Under the pieces are notes generated by a model that worked only from the letters and a program-made list of their open reading frames with translations, was not told the origin of the DNA and ran no database searches. DNA of 64,000 nt, taken from positions 372,001-436,000 of the forward strand of contig SFVX01000001.1 in NCBI GenBank assembly GCA_004561445.1. Direction: 5' to 3'. Below, in pieces: positions 1 to 5,606 of the stretch; within the stretch, counting starts at the first letter, position 1; every line of letters begins with the position of its first letter. Both the position numbers and the translations under genes were made by a program. The stretch comes from a bacterium (GTDB lineage: Bacteria; Patescibacteriota; Saccharimonadia; Saccharimonadales; Saccharimonadaceae).

Positions 1-1
1 T

Positions 2-1009
2 ATGACTACAGTGGATTGCGGTGTGCTGAATAGGCGTATTCGTAAGATTGTTGAGGCAGGTGCAGAATATTTGGTTTTGGAACTTACAAGTCATGCGTTG
101 GCGCAATATAGGGCGCTAGGTGTGCCGATTGAGATAGCAGTGATGACGAATGTGACGCATGAGCATTTGGATTATCATAAAACCTTTGAAAATTATCGTG
201 ATGCAAAGCGTAAACTGTTTAAGCAAGCGAAGTATGGCGTAATTAACGCAGATGATCCGTCAGCGGGCTATTTTGAAGAAGATGTCGATGAATATGTTAC
301 TTATGGCATAGATTATGGCGATTTGAAGGCTGAGAAAATTAAGTTGTTGCCAGATGGCGTGGACTACAAGGCGGGTGATTTACATATTCGTACGCAAGTA
401 GCGGGCAAATTTAATGTGTCTAATTCCCTAGCGGCTGCGGCAGTAGGTAAGCGTTTGGGGCTTTCAAATGAAGAGATTGAAAAAGGTATCTACGCGCTGA
501 CTGAGGTGGAAGGCCGTATGGTGACAGTAAATGAGGGGCAGGAATTTACGGCGATTATGGATTATGCGCATACGCCAGATGCATTTGAGAAGTTGTTGCC
601 AGATATGAAAAAGGCGACCCGCGGAAAGCTAATTGTAATGTTTGGTAGTGCGGGTGGTAGGCGTGATCCAAGCAAGCGTGAGCCAATGGGCGAAATTGCG
701 GGTAAAAATGCAGATATTGTGATTTTAACCGAGGAGGACGACCGCGACACGCCTGGGATGGAGATTCTCGAACAAATCGCAAAAGGGGCACGCGAATATG
801 GTAAGAAAGATGATAAAGATTTGTTCTTAATCTTGGATCGTCCGAGTGCAATTTTAAAAGCCTGTCAATTGGCTGGCGCGGGCGATACAGTACTCTTCCT
901 TGGTAAAGGCAACGAAAAAACAATAGAGCGCGCACATGGTGCAGACGCTTATTATGAGCTAGATGAGATTAAGAAGGCGATAAAGAAGGTTAAAAAGACT
1001 GCTAAATAA
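2..1009 (+). CDS. murE: MurE-like UDP-N-acetylmuramyl-tripeptide synthetase, 5' end outside window
   Basis: This is the central and C-terminal part of a Mur ligase that adds the third amino acid to UDP-MurNAc-L-Ala-D-Glu in the cytoplasm. Seen: LELTSHAL (about residues 26-33), TNVTHEHLDYH (50-60), the DAKRKLF segment holding the lysine (69) that is carbamylated in this family, and a C-terminal domain ending in a GKGNEKT motif. The N-terminal substrate and P-loop region is missing because the gene starts before the window; the first ATG in the window is internal. The usual DNPR specificity motif of diaminopimelate enzymes is replaced by DDRD (246-249), so the amino acid added cannot be predicted. 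It is followed by a terminator shared with the convergent genes. Confidence 0.9.
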   Translation: MTTVDCGVLNRRIRKIVEAGAEYLVLELTSHALAQYRALGVPIEIAVMTNVTHEHLDYHKTFENYRDAKRKLFKQAKYGVINADDPSAGYFEEDVDEYVTYGIDYGDLKAEKIKLLPDGVDYKAGDLHIRTQVAGKFNVSNSLAAAAVGKRLGLSNEEIEKGIYALTEVEGRMVTVNEGQEFTAIMDYAHTPDAFEKLLPDMKKATRGKLIVMFGSAGGRRDPSKREPMGEIAGKNADIVILTEEDDRDTPGMEILEQIAKGAREYGKKDDKDLFLILDRPSAILKACQLAGAGDTVLFLGKGNEKTIERAHGADAYYELDEIKKAIKKVKKTAK

Positions 1010-1041
1010 TTGCAACTTCGCATTGGTACTAGCTGACAAAA

Positions 1042-1068
1042 ATCCCCTCGAAAGAGGGGATATTTTTT
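1042..1068. terminator. Bidirectional intrinsic terminator
   Basis: An 8-bp stem (ATCCCCTC/GAGGGGAT) with a GAAA tetraloop and T-rich flanks lies between murE and the convergent amidinotransferase gene. Confidence 0.85.
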
Positions 1069-1086
1069 GTTACTCTTTTTTGTGGT

Positions 1087-1938
1087 TTAGCTGAGCCAGA
1101 GGCTGATGCAGCGGATATAACCGCCGCCTTTGAGAAGTTCAGTGATTTCCGGGGTGATGCAGATGAGGCCGCGAGCTTCGAGAGCGCTCTTAAGTTTTGG
1201 AGCGTTGGCAGACATGATGACATGCTTGCCGGTACTGACGAGGTTGCAGGCAAAACCTTTGGTGCATTCGTCGTAGTCGACGATGATTTTGTCGAGGTCC
1301 TGGATAGCTTCGAGCTTTTTGTTGCTCTCTTCATCGAGAGCGCCTGGACAGTAAGCAATAGTATGTTCGTCAATGATGGAGATGGCGAGGTCGAGATCGT
1401 ACCAGAAGCTGTCGGCATGGTTGGTAGCGGGATTGATGTGGATGCTACCATCAGCATTGAGCTGAGGATTGGCGTGAACTTGGATGAGCTCGAGGCCGAG
1501 CTTGTCGGCAACAAAAGTTTGTGCTTCGGGGTCGGAACGGTAGCCGCGACCAGCGAACAAGTATTTTCCACAACGGAGACTATCGCCTTGGCCGGAATAG
1601 AGGTAGTTCTCGGGGACGAGGTAGGTTTTGATGCCCTGCTCTTCGAGCTTTTTGCGAGCGTAGGCTTCTTCGCCTTTGCGAGCCTCAGGTAGGCGCGCCA
1701 TGACGGCGATACCGTCTTTGACGATGGCCCAGTTGGCAGTATAAACGCCATCTTGGCAGTCTTTTGGTGGATCTACTTTGATGATTTCGATGCCAGCTTC
1801 GCGGAAACACTCGACGATACGAGCGTGCTCGGCTATGGCTTTCTCGCGATTGATTTTGGTTTCGGTGTAGTAGGGGTTGATTTTATAATCATCGGTAAAA
1901 TAGTCTGCCCCGGAAACGAGGAGTTTTTGGTTGATCAT
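1087..1938 (-). CDS. Amidinotransferase / DDAH-like guanidino-group enzyme
   Basis: The protein (283 aa) belongs to the guanidine-modifying superfamily (arginine deiminase, dimethylarginine dimethylaminohydrolase, amidinotransferases), which attacks a guanidinium carbon with a cysteine. Seen: the C-terminal GGGYIRCISLWL motif with the presumed nucleophile Cys277, a SGQGDSLRCG segment (115-124) at the usual acidic substrate-binding motif, and GFACNLVSTG (228-237). Where relatives have a catalytic His in a YHLD-like motif, the sequence reads WYDLDLAI with Asp181. It may be arginine- or ornithine-related, but the substrate is unknown. It lies 18 bases downstream of the Mur-like gene and is probably co-transcribed with it. 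Confidence 0.75.
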   Translation of the reverse strand: MINQKLLVSGADYFTDDYKINPYYTETKINREKAIAEHARIVECFREAGIEIIKVDPPKDCQDGVYTANWAIVKDGIAVMARLPEARKGEEAYARKKLEEQGIKTYLVPENYLYSGQGDSLRCGKYLFAGRGYRSDPEAQTFVADKLGLELIQVHANPQLNADGSIHINPATNHADSFWYDLDLAISIIDEHTIAYCPGALDEESNKKLEAIQDLDKIIVDYDECTKGFACNLVSTGKHVIMSANAPKLKSALEARGLICITPEITELLKGGGYIRCISLWLS

Positions 1939-1956
1939 TTGTGTTACTCTTCTTGA

Positions 1957-2694
1957 TTAATTTTTGCGTTCAAAGTTGGCAATGCCGTCAGTGATTTCGT
2001 CAAAATTTGCGCCAAGCGCAAGTGCGCCAAGAGCGGCGGCGGCCATGTAATTGACGGATTCTTCGCCAGTTTCGTAGGTGGCGACATCGAAGTTTTCGTT
2101 GCCGTAGCGAAGGTTGGCTTCGGTGCCCTTTTTGTAGAGCTTGAAACGATTGATGCTAAGGTCGGCACTGCGGTCGTGACCGTAGCTAAATGTGGCGGTC
2201 TTGACTGGATAGTTGCTTAGAGTGTCGAATTCTGGATGATCACGGCTGATAATGTTGAAGTTTGGCTGAGTGTTGAACAAAATATCGCGCGCATCGGACT
2301 CGACGGTGGTTGGAGTCATGATAGAAGCTACTGGCGGAAGAGGCTCAACATCGGTATTGATAGTTTCGTAAATTGGTAGCTGATAAAAAAGATGATTGGC
2401 GAGACCTTGGCTAGTGATAGAGATAACAACGTTGTTGGCGCCGGTTTTCCAGATACGAGAGAGCTGCTTGTAGAGGTCTGAAGTGGTAGCTGGATCAATG
2501 ATGACGTCGACTTTATCGTCTTGGAATTTGATGATTTCTTTTAAGAAATGTGCAGTTACGTCCCGCCCACTATTGCCCGTAATAGCAATGATTCTGAGGT
2601 CCTTGGCCGGATTGCTATAGTAGGAAGCTAAAAATTTAGCTTTGGCTCGTTGCAATTTTGGCTTAAGGCCGGATTTCTTTTTCTGCTCCTCCAT
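1957..2694 (-). CDS. Degenerate Mur-ligase paralogue (probable pseudoenzyme)
   Basis: This 245-aa protein follows the MurE plan through the N-terminal and central domains and then stops, lacking the C-terminal ligase domain. The P-loop that is normally GTNGKTT reads GNSGRDVT (40-47), so the ATP-binding lysine is Arg44. The SHAL motif reads TSQGL (94-98), and the carbamylated lysine position is Arg136 (DARDILF). The end (MAAAALGALALGANFDEI) still matches MurE, where the family reads NxxAAxAxxxxLG. Catalysis by the known mechanism looks impossible, so a binding or regulatory role is inferred. The ATG sits 8 bases after a TATACT -10, giving a leaderless transcript. Confidence 0.7.
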   Translation of the reverse strand: MEEQKKKSGLKPKLQRAKAKFLASYYSNPAKDLRIIAITGNSGRDVTAHFLKEIIKFQDDKVDVIIDPATTSDLYKQLSRIWKTGANNVVISITSQGLANHLFYQLPIYETINTDVEPLPPVASIMTPTTVESDARDILFNTQPNFNIISRDHPEFDTLSNYPVKTATFSYGHDRSADLSINRFKLYKKGTEANLRYGNENFDVATYETGEESVNYMAAAALGALALGANFDEITDGIANFERKN

Positions 2695-2702
2695 ATAATT
2701 TT

Positions 2703-2708
2703 AGTATA
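2703..2708 (-). promoter_or_regulatory. -10 TATACT, leaderless start
   Basis: Eight bases separate the hexamer from the ATG of the Mur-like gene, so the transcript would begin at or next to the start codon. Confidence 0.6.
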
Positions 2709-2729
2709 CCATTTTTAGAGATAATGTGC

Positions 2730-2735
2730 TATAAT
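2730..2735 (+). promoter_or_regulatory. -10 TATAAT upstream of tRNA-Arg
   Basis: TATAAT preceded by GTGC, about 100 bases before tRNA-Arg. A hairpin with a T-tract at 2796-2820 lies in between, so it may drive a separate short RNA. Confidence 0.55.
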
Positions 2736-2795
2736 AGTATTTGTTATATCCTTTTGGGATATGATGAACGTTTAATCTTTGAACGGTGGACAAGT

Positions 2796-2820
2796 AAAAT
2801 GCCTTTTTTGGCGTTTTATT
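2796..2820 (+). terminator. Terminator-like hairpin before tRNA-Arg
   Basis: AAAATGCC pairs with GGCGTTTT around a T6 loop and is followed by ATTT. Together with the -10 at 2730 it would define a transcript of about 75 nt. A TAAAAT at 2795-2800 overlaps it and could instead be the tRNA promoter. Confidence 0.45.
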
Positions 2821-2831
2821 TCTCCACATTT

Positions 2832-2908
2832 GCACCCGTAGCTCAGTTGGATAGAGCGTTGGCTTGCGGAGCCAAAGGTCGTACGTTCGAATCGTATCGG
2901 GTGTACCA
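2832..2908 (+). tRNA. tRNA-Arg(GCG)
   Basis: A complete 77-nt cloverleaf: acceptor GCACCCG/CGGGTGT with G1-U72, D arm GCTC/GAGC, anticodon arm TTGGC-TTGCGGA-GCCAA, TTCGAAT loop and encoded CCA. The anticodon GCG decodes CGC and, by wobble, CGU. This is unusual, since most bacteria use ACG edited to inosine for this box. Confidence 0.93.
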
Positions 2909-2944
2909 TATTTTATAGTTACAAAGATTATTATGTTGCAAAAA

Positions 2945-2966
2945 GCATCCTTCGGGATGTTTTTTG
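2945..2966 (+). terminator. Terminator after tRNA-Arg
   Basis: AGCATCC/GGATGTT stem with a TTCG loop, followed by a T-tract. Confidence 0.75.
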
Positions 2967-3024
2967 TTGCCCTGCTCCTCTCTTGCGGTTTATTTGGGGG
3001 CGAAAGTATGATAGTATTAGAGAT

Positions 3025-3112
3025 GGAAGCGTGGCCGAGTGGTTGAAGGCGCACGACTCGAAATCGTGTGGGCAGCAATGTCTCGGAGGTTCGAATCCTC
3101 TCGCTTCCGCCA
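3025..3112 (+). tRNA. tRNA-Ser(CGA)
   Basis: An 88-nt class II tRNA: acceptor GGAAGCG/CGCTTCC, anticodon arm CACGA-CTCGAAA-TCGTG, a long variable arm, TTCGAAT loop, discriminator G and encoded CCA. It reads UCG. Confidence 0.95.
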
Positions 3113-3152
3113 TTTTTTAGAGATTGTCCCAGCGGGCAATTTTTTATTGGTA

Positions 3153-3158
3153 TATAAT
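3153..3158 (+). promoter_or_regulatory. -10 TATAAT for HIT gene
   Basis: Followed by a short leader carrying AAGGAGG seven bases before the ATG at 3177. Confidence 0.6.
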
Positions 3159-3176
3159 GGATAAAAAGGAGGAAAG

Positions 3177-3551
3177 ATGGCGAGTATTTTTGCAAAGATT
3201 GTAGCTGGTGATATACCGAGCTATAAGATTTATGAGGATGAGAAGACTTATGCGTTTCTTGATATACATCCTGAAGTACGTGGACATGTGCTAGTAATTC
3301 CGAAGATTGAAGTGGACAAAATTTATGAGCTACCAGATGAAGACTACGTGGCTTTGTGGCAAAGTGTAAAGAAGATTGCTAAGCACATGGAAGAGGTGCT
3401 GGGCGCGCGTGTGATAATGAAAGTTGTGGGCACAGATGTGCCGCACGCACACGTGCATTTGACGCCATTGGATGAGAATTGGGAGTATGGTAAGACTTTG
3501 GAGCTCTCGGAAGCAGAATTTAAGGAGATTCAAGAGAAGCTCGCGATGTAG
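3177..3551 (+). CDS. HIT-family nucleotide hydrolase/transferase
   Basis: A histidine-triad protein of normal length (124 aa). These cytosolic enzymes act on nucleoside phosphoramidates or dinucleoside polyphosphates. Seen: the N-terminal IFAKIVAGDIPSYKIYEDE start, the HPEVRGHVLVIPK strand-helix typical of HIT, and the catalytic triad motif PHAHVHL with His90, His92 and His94. A strong AAGGAGG site fixes the start. It is a single gene between tRNA-Ser and an unknown gene. The exact substrate cannot be read from sequence. Confidence 0.92.
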   Translation: MASIFAKIVAGDIPSYKIYEDEKTYAFLDIHPEVRGHVLVIPKIEVDKIYELPDEDYVALWQSVKKIAKHMEEVLGARVIMKVVGTDVPHAHVHLTPLDENWEYGKTLELSEAEFKEIQEKLAM

Positions 3552-3580
3552 CCAATGTGGCTAAGCTTGACTTTTTGAAC
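3550..3580 (+). terminator. Weak terminator after HIT gene
   Basis: AGCC/GGCT hairpin overlapping the stop codon, with a T5 run about ten bases downstream that also forms part of the next promoter. Confidence 0.35.
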
Positions 3581-3595
3581 AAAGTGTGCTATAAT
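3567..3595 (+). promoter_or_regulatory. Full promoter TTGACT-17-TATAAT
   Basis: -35 TTGACT at 3567-3572, a 17-bp spacer ending in TGTGC, -10 TATAAT at 3590-3595. One of eight promoters of this form in the window. Confidence 0.8.
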
Positions 3596-3635
3596 TAGGT
3601 ATGTTGCCAGAAACTCTGATAAGGGGGTGATATGA

Positions 3636-3923
3636 ATGGCAATGTACCCCATAGAGGCATGTGATTTAGATCTTGGAAAGGTGGTTGTTGGGGATGATAT
3701 TTATATCCACATAAGAACCGCCAATGGCGAAGTGGCTGTCGTTGATTTGCGCGTAGATATTGTTGAAGAACACGAGCTTTTGCGCGAAAGGACGATTGTC
3801 GCTACCAGGCCTATTGTGGGCTCGATCCGTCAGTATTTCACTTTAAAACATTATTATGACGACGATTCGAAAGATCTTTGGTCTGCTAAAGACCTGAATC
3901 TTATGCCTATTCCAACTGATTAG
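3636..3923 (+). CDS. Hypothetical protein, 95 aa
   Basis: Not recognised. The product is a small acidic soluble protein with no signal peptide or membrane segment. Its middle (residues about 15-60) is rich in alternating hydrophobic residues and looks like a beta-rich domain, and the tail is acidic. It has a near-consensus promoter, a short leader and an AAGGGGG ribosome-binding site. An ATG four bases earlier (3632) is in another frame. A strong terminator follows. The promoter places it in the same expression class as the other small unknown genes of this window. Confidence 0.7.
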   Translation: MAMYPIEACDLDLGKVVVGDDIYIHIRTANGEVAVVDLRVDIVEEHELLRERTIVATRPIVGSIRQYFTLKHYYDDDSKDLWSAKDLNLMPIPTD

Positions 3924-3948
3924 CCGCCCGGAAACGGGCGGCCTTTTC
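3923..3948 (+). terminator. Terminator after 95-aa gene
   Basis: GCCGCCCG/CGGGCGGC stem with a GAAA loop, followed by CTTTTC. Confidence 0.85.
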
Positions 3949-3964
3949 ATTTGTCTAAAGAGTA

Positions 3965-5161
3965 TTATTTTTGTCTGCTACACACAGAGGCATAAGCGTT
4001 CTTTGGAGTGCGACCATTTCTGTCTGGAGGTACGAATTGAATGCCTTGACTTTCAAGTTTGTCTATCCACTTGCTCTCTGAATAAGCTTTTGGGTGCGTC
4101 ATAAGAATATGGCCTTCTTGATATTCTTGATGCATAGTTTTAATTTCTCGCATAAGTTTACGGCTAGGTTGACCTGGCTCTTCGGCGAGATTTAACGGTG
4201 TGGCAAGTAGACTAGCGCCAAACCTTTGGGCGCGGTTTTTGGGATTTGGATATGCTTCGTATTTGCGCTTATAGTGCTCTGGATTTTTTGGGCCGATGCC
4301 GCGACCAAACTCAGATTTTGGCTTGTACCAGACTGGCGAAGATGCAATATCACTTTCGTCCTTTCCGATGACTACACCTGGATCCCAGAAAGTCGTAGTT
4401 TGAACATAGGCGTCTTTGAAAGCGTGAGAAACTAGATATTTTGCGATTTCTCGAGTAGAGCCAGTACGAGAAACCTCGTCGACGATAAGGATGCGTTTGC
4501 CGTCTAAAGTGGCGGGTAGCTTCATGGTTTCGCTTGGATCCTCTGTATCGATCCCGCCTTCGATATAAAGGGCGCGGAGCTGGGCGAATATTTCTGGCGG
4601 AAGAGCGTTGGCTTTGTCACGGAAGTTTTCAAAAGTAATTTTACTACGGTCCCCGCCAATCATGCGTCCGTCGTTATCGGTATCGATACCGACTTTTTTG
4701 AACCAGTCAGCGCGATCGATTGAGAGGTATGAGTGTGGAGGACGCTCCTTTTCTGTAAAGTCTCCCCAGAAAGTATTAACTAGCCACGAAACAGGACGAG
4801 CGGATTTATCCAAATAGATGATATGGTCGTATTTTGGCTCGCCTTCTCGTGATTCGCCAGCAATGGTAGCGATAGTGTCTGCTGTATTAGTGACATATCG
4901 GCTCATGGTAGCATCAAGGTTTTGTTCTAGTGATGGGCCACCATATACTTTTTTCTCGCCTTGCGTGCGGAAGATTGGAAAATCGTCTGGATTGACATGG
5001 TAGCGCTTGGCGGGGTCCTCCATGAGCTCAGCCTCGCTATACTGACGAGGATCCTCTGGAAAACGTGGTTCTGTGCGCTCTAGATCCTCGGTAGTTTGTG
5101 GCTCTTTGAGTGAATCCCAGCTTGAAGTGGCTGCGGACTTAGAAGATAATTTTTCGTGCAT
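3965..5161 (-). CDS. Phosphoribosyltransferase-domain protein
   Basis: A 398-aa protein with a recognisable type I phosphoribosyltransferase PRPP loop, RILIVDEVSRTGST (about residues 223-236), and an upstream hydrophobic segment HIIYLDKSARP (112-122) that matches the first strand of that fold. The N-terminal 60 residues are polar and proline/glutamate-rich, and the C-terminal 120 residues match nothing I recognise. No signal or membrane segment is seen. The target of a phosphoribosyl transfer is unknown, and it could be a regulatory PRTase-fold protein. It has a full TTGACA promoter but no clear Shine-Dalgarno sequence. Confidence 0.65.
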   Translation of the reverse strand: MHEKLSSKSAATSSWDSLKEPQTTEDLERTEPRFPEDPRQYSEAELMEDPAKRYHVNPDDFPIFRTQGEKKVYGGPSLEQNLDATMSRYVTNTADTIATIAGESREGEPKYDHIIYLDKSARPVSWLVNTFWGDFTEKERPPHSYLSIDRADWFKKVGIDTDNDGRMIGGDRSKITFENFRDKANALPPEIFAQLRALYIEGGIDTEDPSETMKLPATLDGKRILIVDEVSRTGSTREIAKYLVSHAFKDAYVQTTTFWDPGVVIGKDESDIASSPVWYKPKSEFGRGIGPKNPEHYKRKYEAYPNPKNRAQRFGASLLATPLNLAEEPGQPSRKLMREIKTMHQEYQEGHILMTHPKAYSESKWIDKLESQGIQFVPPDRNGRTPKNAYASVCSRQK

Positions 5162-5202
5162 GTTTTTAGTTTTTTATGTTTGATAATGATACCCTTATGG
5201 CT

Positions 5203-5231
5203 ATATTAGCATAGTTCTTATGTTTTGTCAA
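5203..5231 (-). promoter_or_regulatory. Full promoter TTGACA-17-TAATAT
   Basis: On the minus strand: -35 TTGACA (5226-5231), a 17-bp spacer ending in TATGC, -10 TAATAT (5203-5208). It matches the promoter at 58507 closely. Confidence 0.75.
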
Positions 5232-5236
5232 GGTAG

Positions 5237-5261
5237 TAAAAAAGAGGGCTTTTACCCTCTG
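5237..5261 (-). terminator. Terminator of 87-aa gene
   Basis: Minus-strand stem AGAGGG/CCCTCT (5255-5260 with 5243-5248) overlapping the end of the coding region, then a U-tract. Confidence 0.75.
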
Positions 5262-5515
5262 CTGTCAAGCGCATCGAAAATTTCGGCAGCGATTTTCCAG
5301 GCGTTAGCCCGTGACCTATCGTTGAGGTTGGCGAATACGATACGGATTATTCCTTCGTAAATATGCGTGATATCATACTCGATAATTACGCCCTCTTTAG
5401 TATACTTTTCTAGTATTTCGGTGAGTTTTTTGATCTTTTCGTCAACGCTCACTCCTTTGGTATTAAAAGTGATGACTGCGGTTTTTGCGCTTCTTGGTAA
5501 TAAACAGCTTGCCAT
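5252..5515 (-). CDS. Hypothetical protein, 87 aa
   Basis: Not recognised. It has a short amphipathic helix region (VDEKIKKLTEILEKYTKEG, residues about 24-42) followed by two hydrophobic beta-like stretches (VIIEYDITHIYEGIIRIVFANL) and a helical end. It is soluble, with no signal. The start is supported by GAGGAGGGG seven bases before the ATG. A TACAAT -10 lies at 5549-5554 on the minus strand. It is a single-gene unit between valS and the PRTase-like gene. Confidence 0.65.
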   Translation of the reverse strand: MASCLLPRSAKTAVITFNTKGVSVDEKIKKLTEILEKYTKEGVIIEYDITHIYEGIIRIVFANLNDRSRANAWKIAAEIFDALDSRG

Positions 5516-5564
5516 TTTATCCCCTCCTCTTATGGCACGGTTTTATTGTAACATAAAATGGCGC

Positions 5565-5594
5565 AAGAAAAAGCAGCCCTGTAATAGACTGCTC
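5565..5594 (-). terminator. valS terminator
   Basis: Minus-strand stem AGCAG/CTGCT (5589-5593 with 5572-5576), then a TTTTTC tract. Confidence 0.7.
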
Positions 5595-5606
5595 TTCTCT
5601 ACTCTG

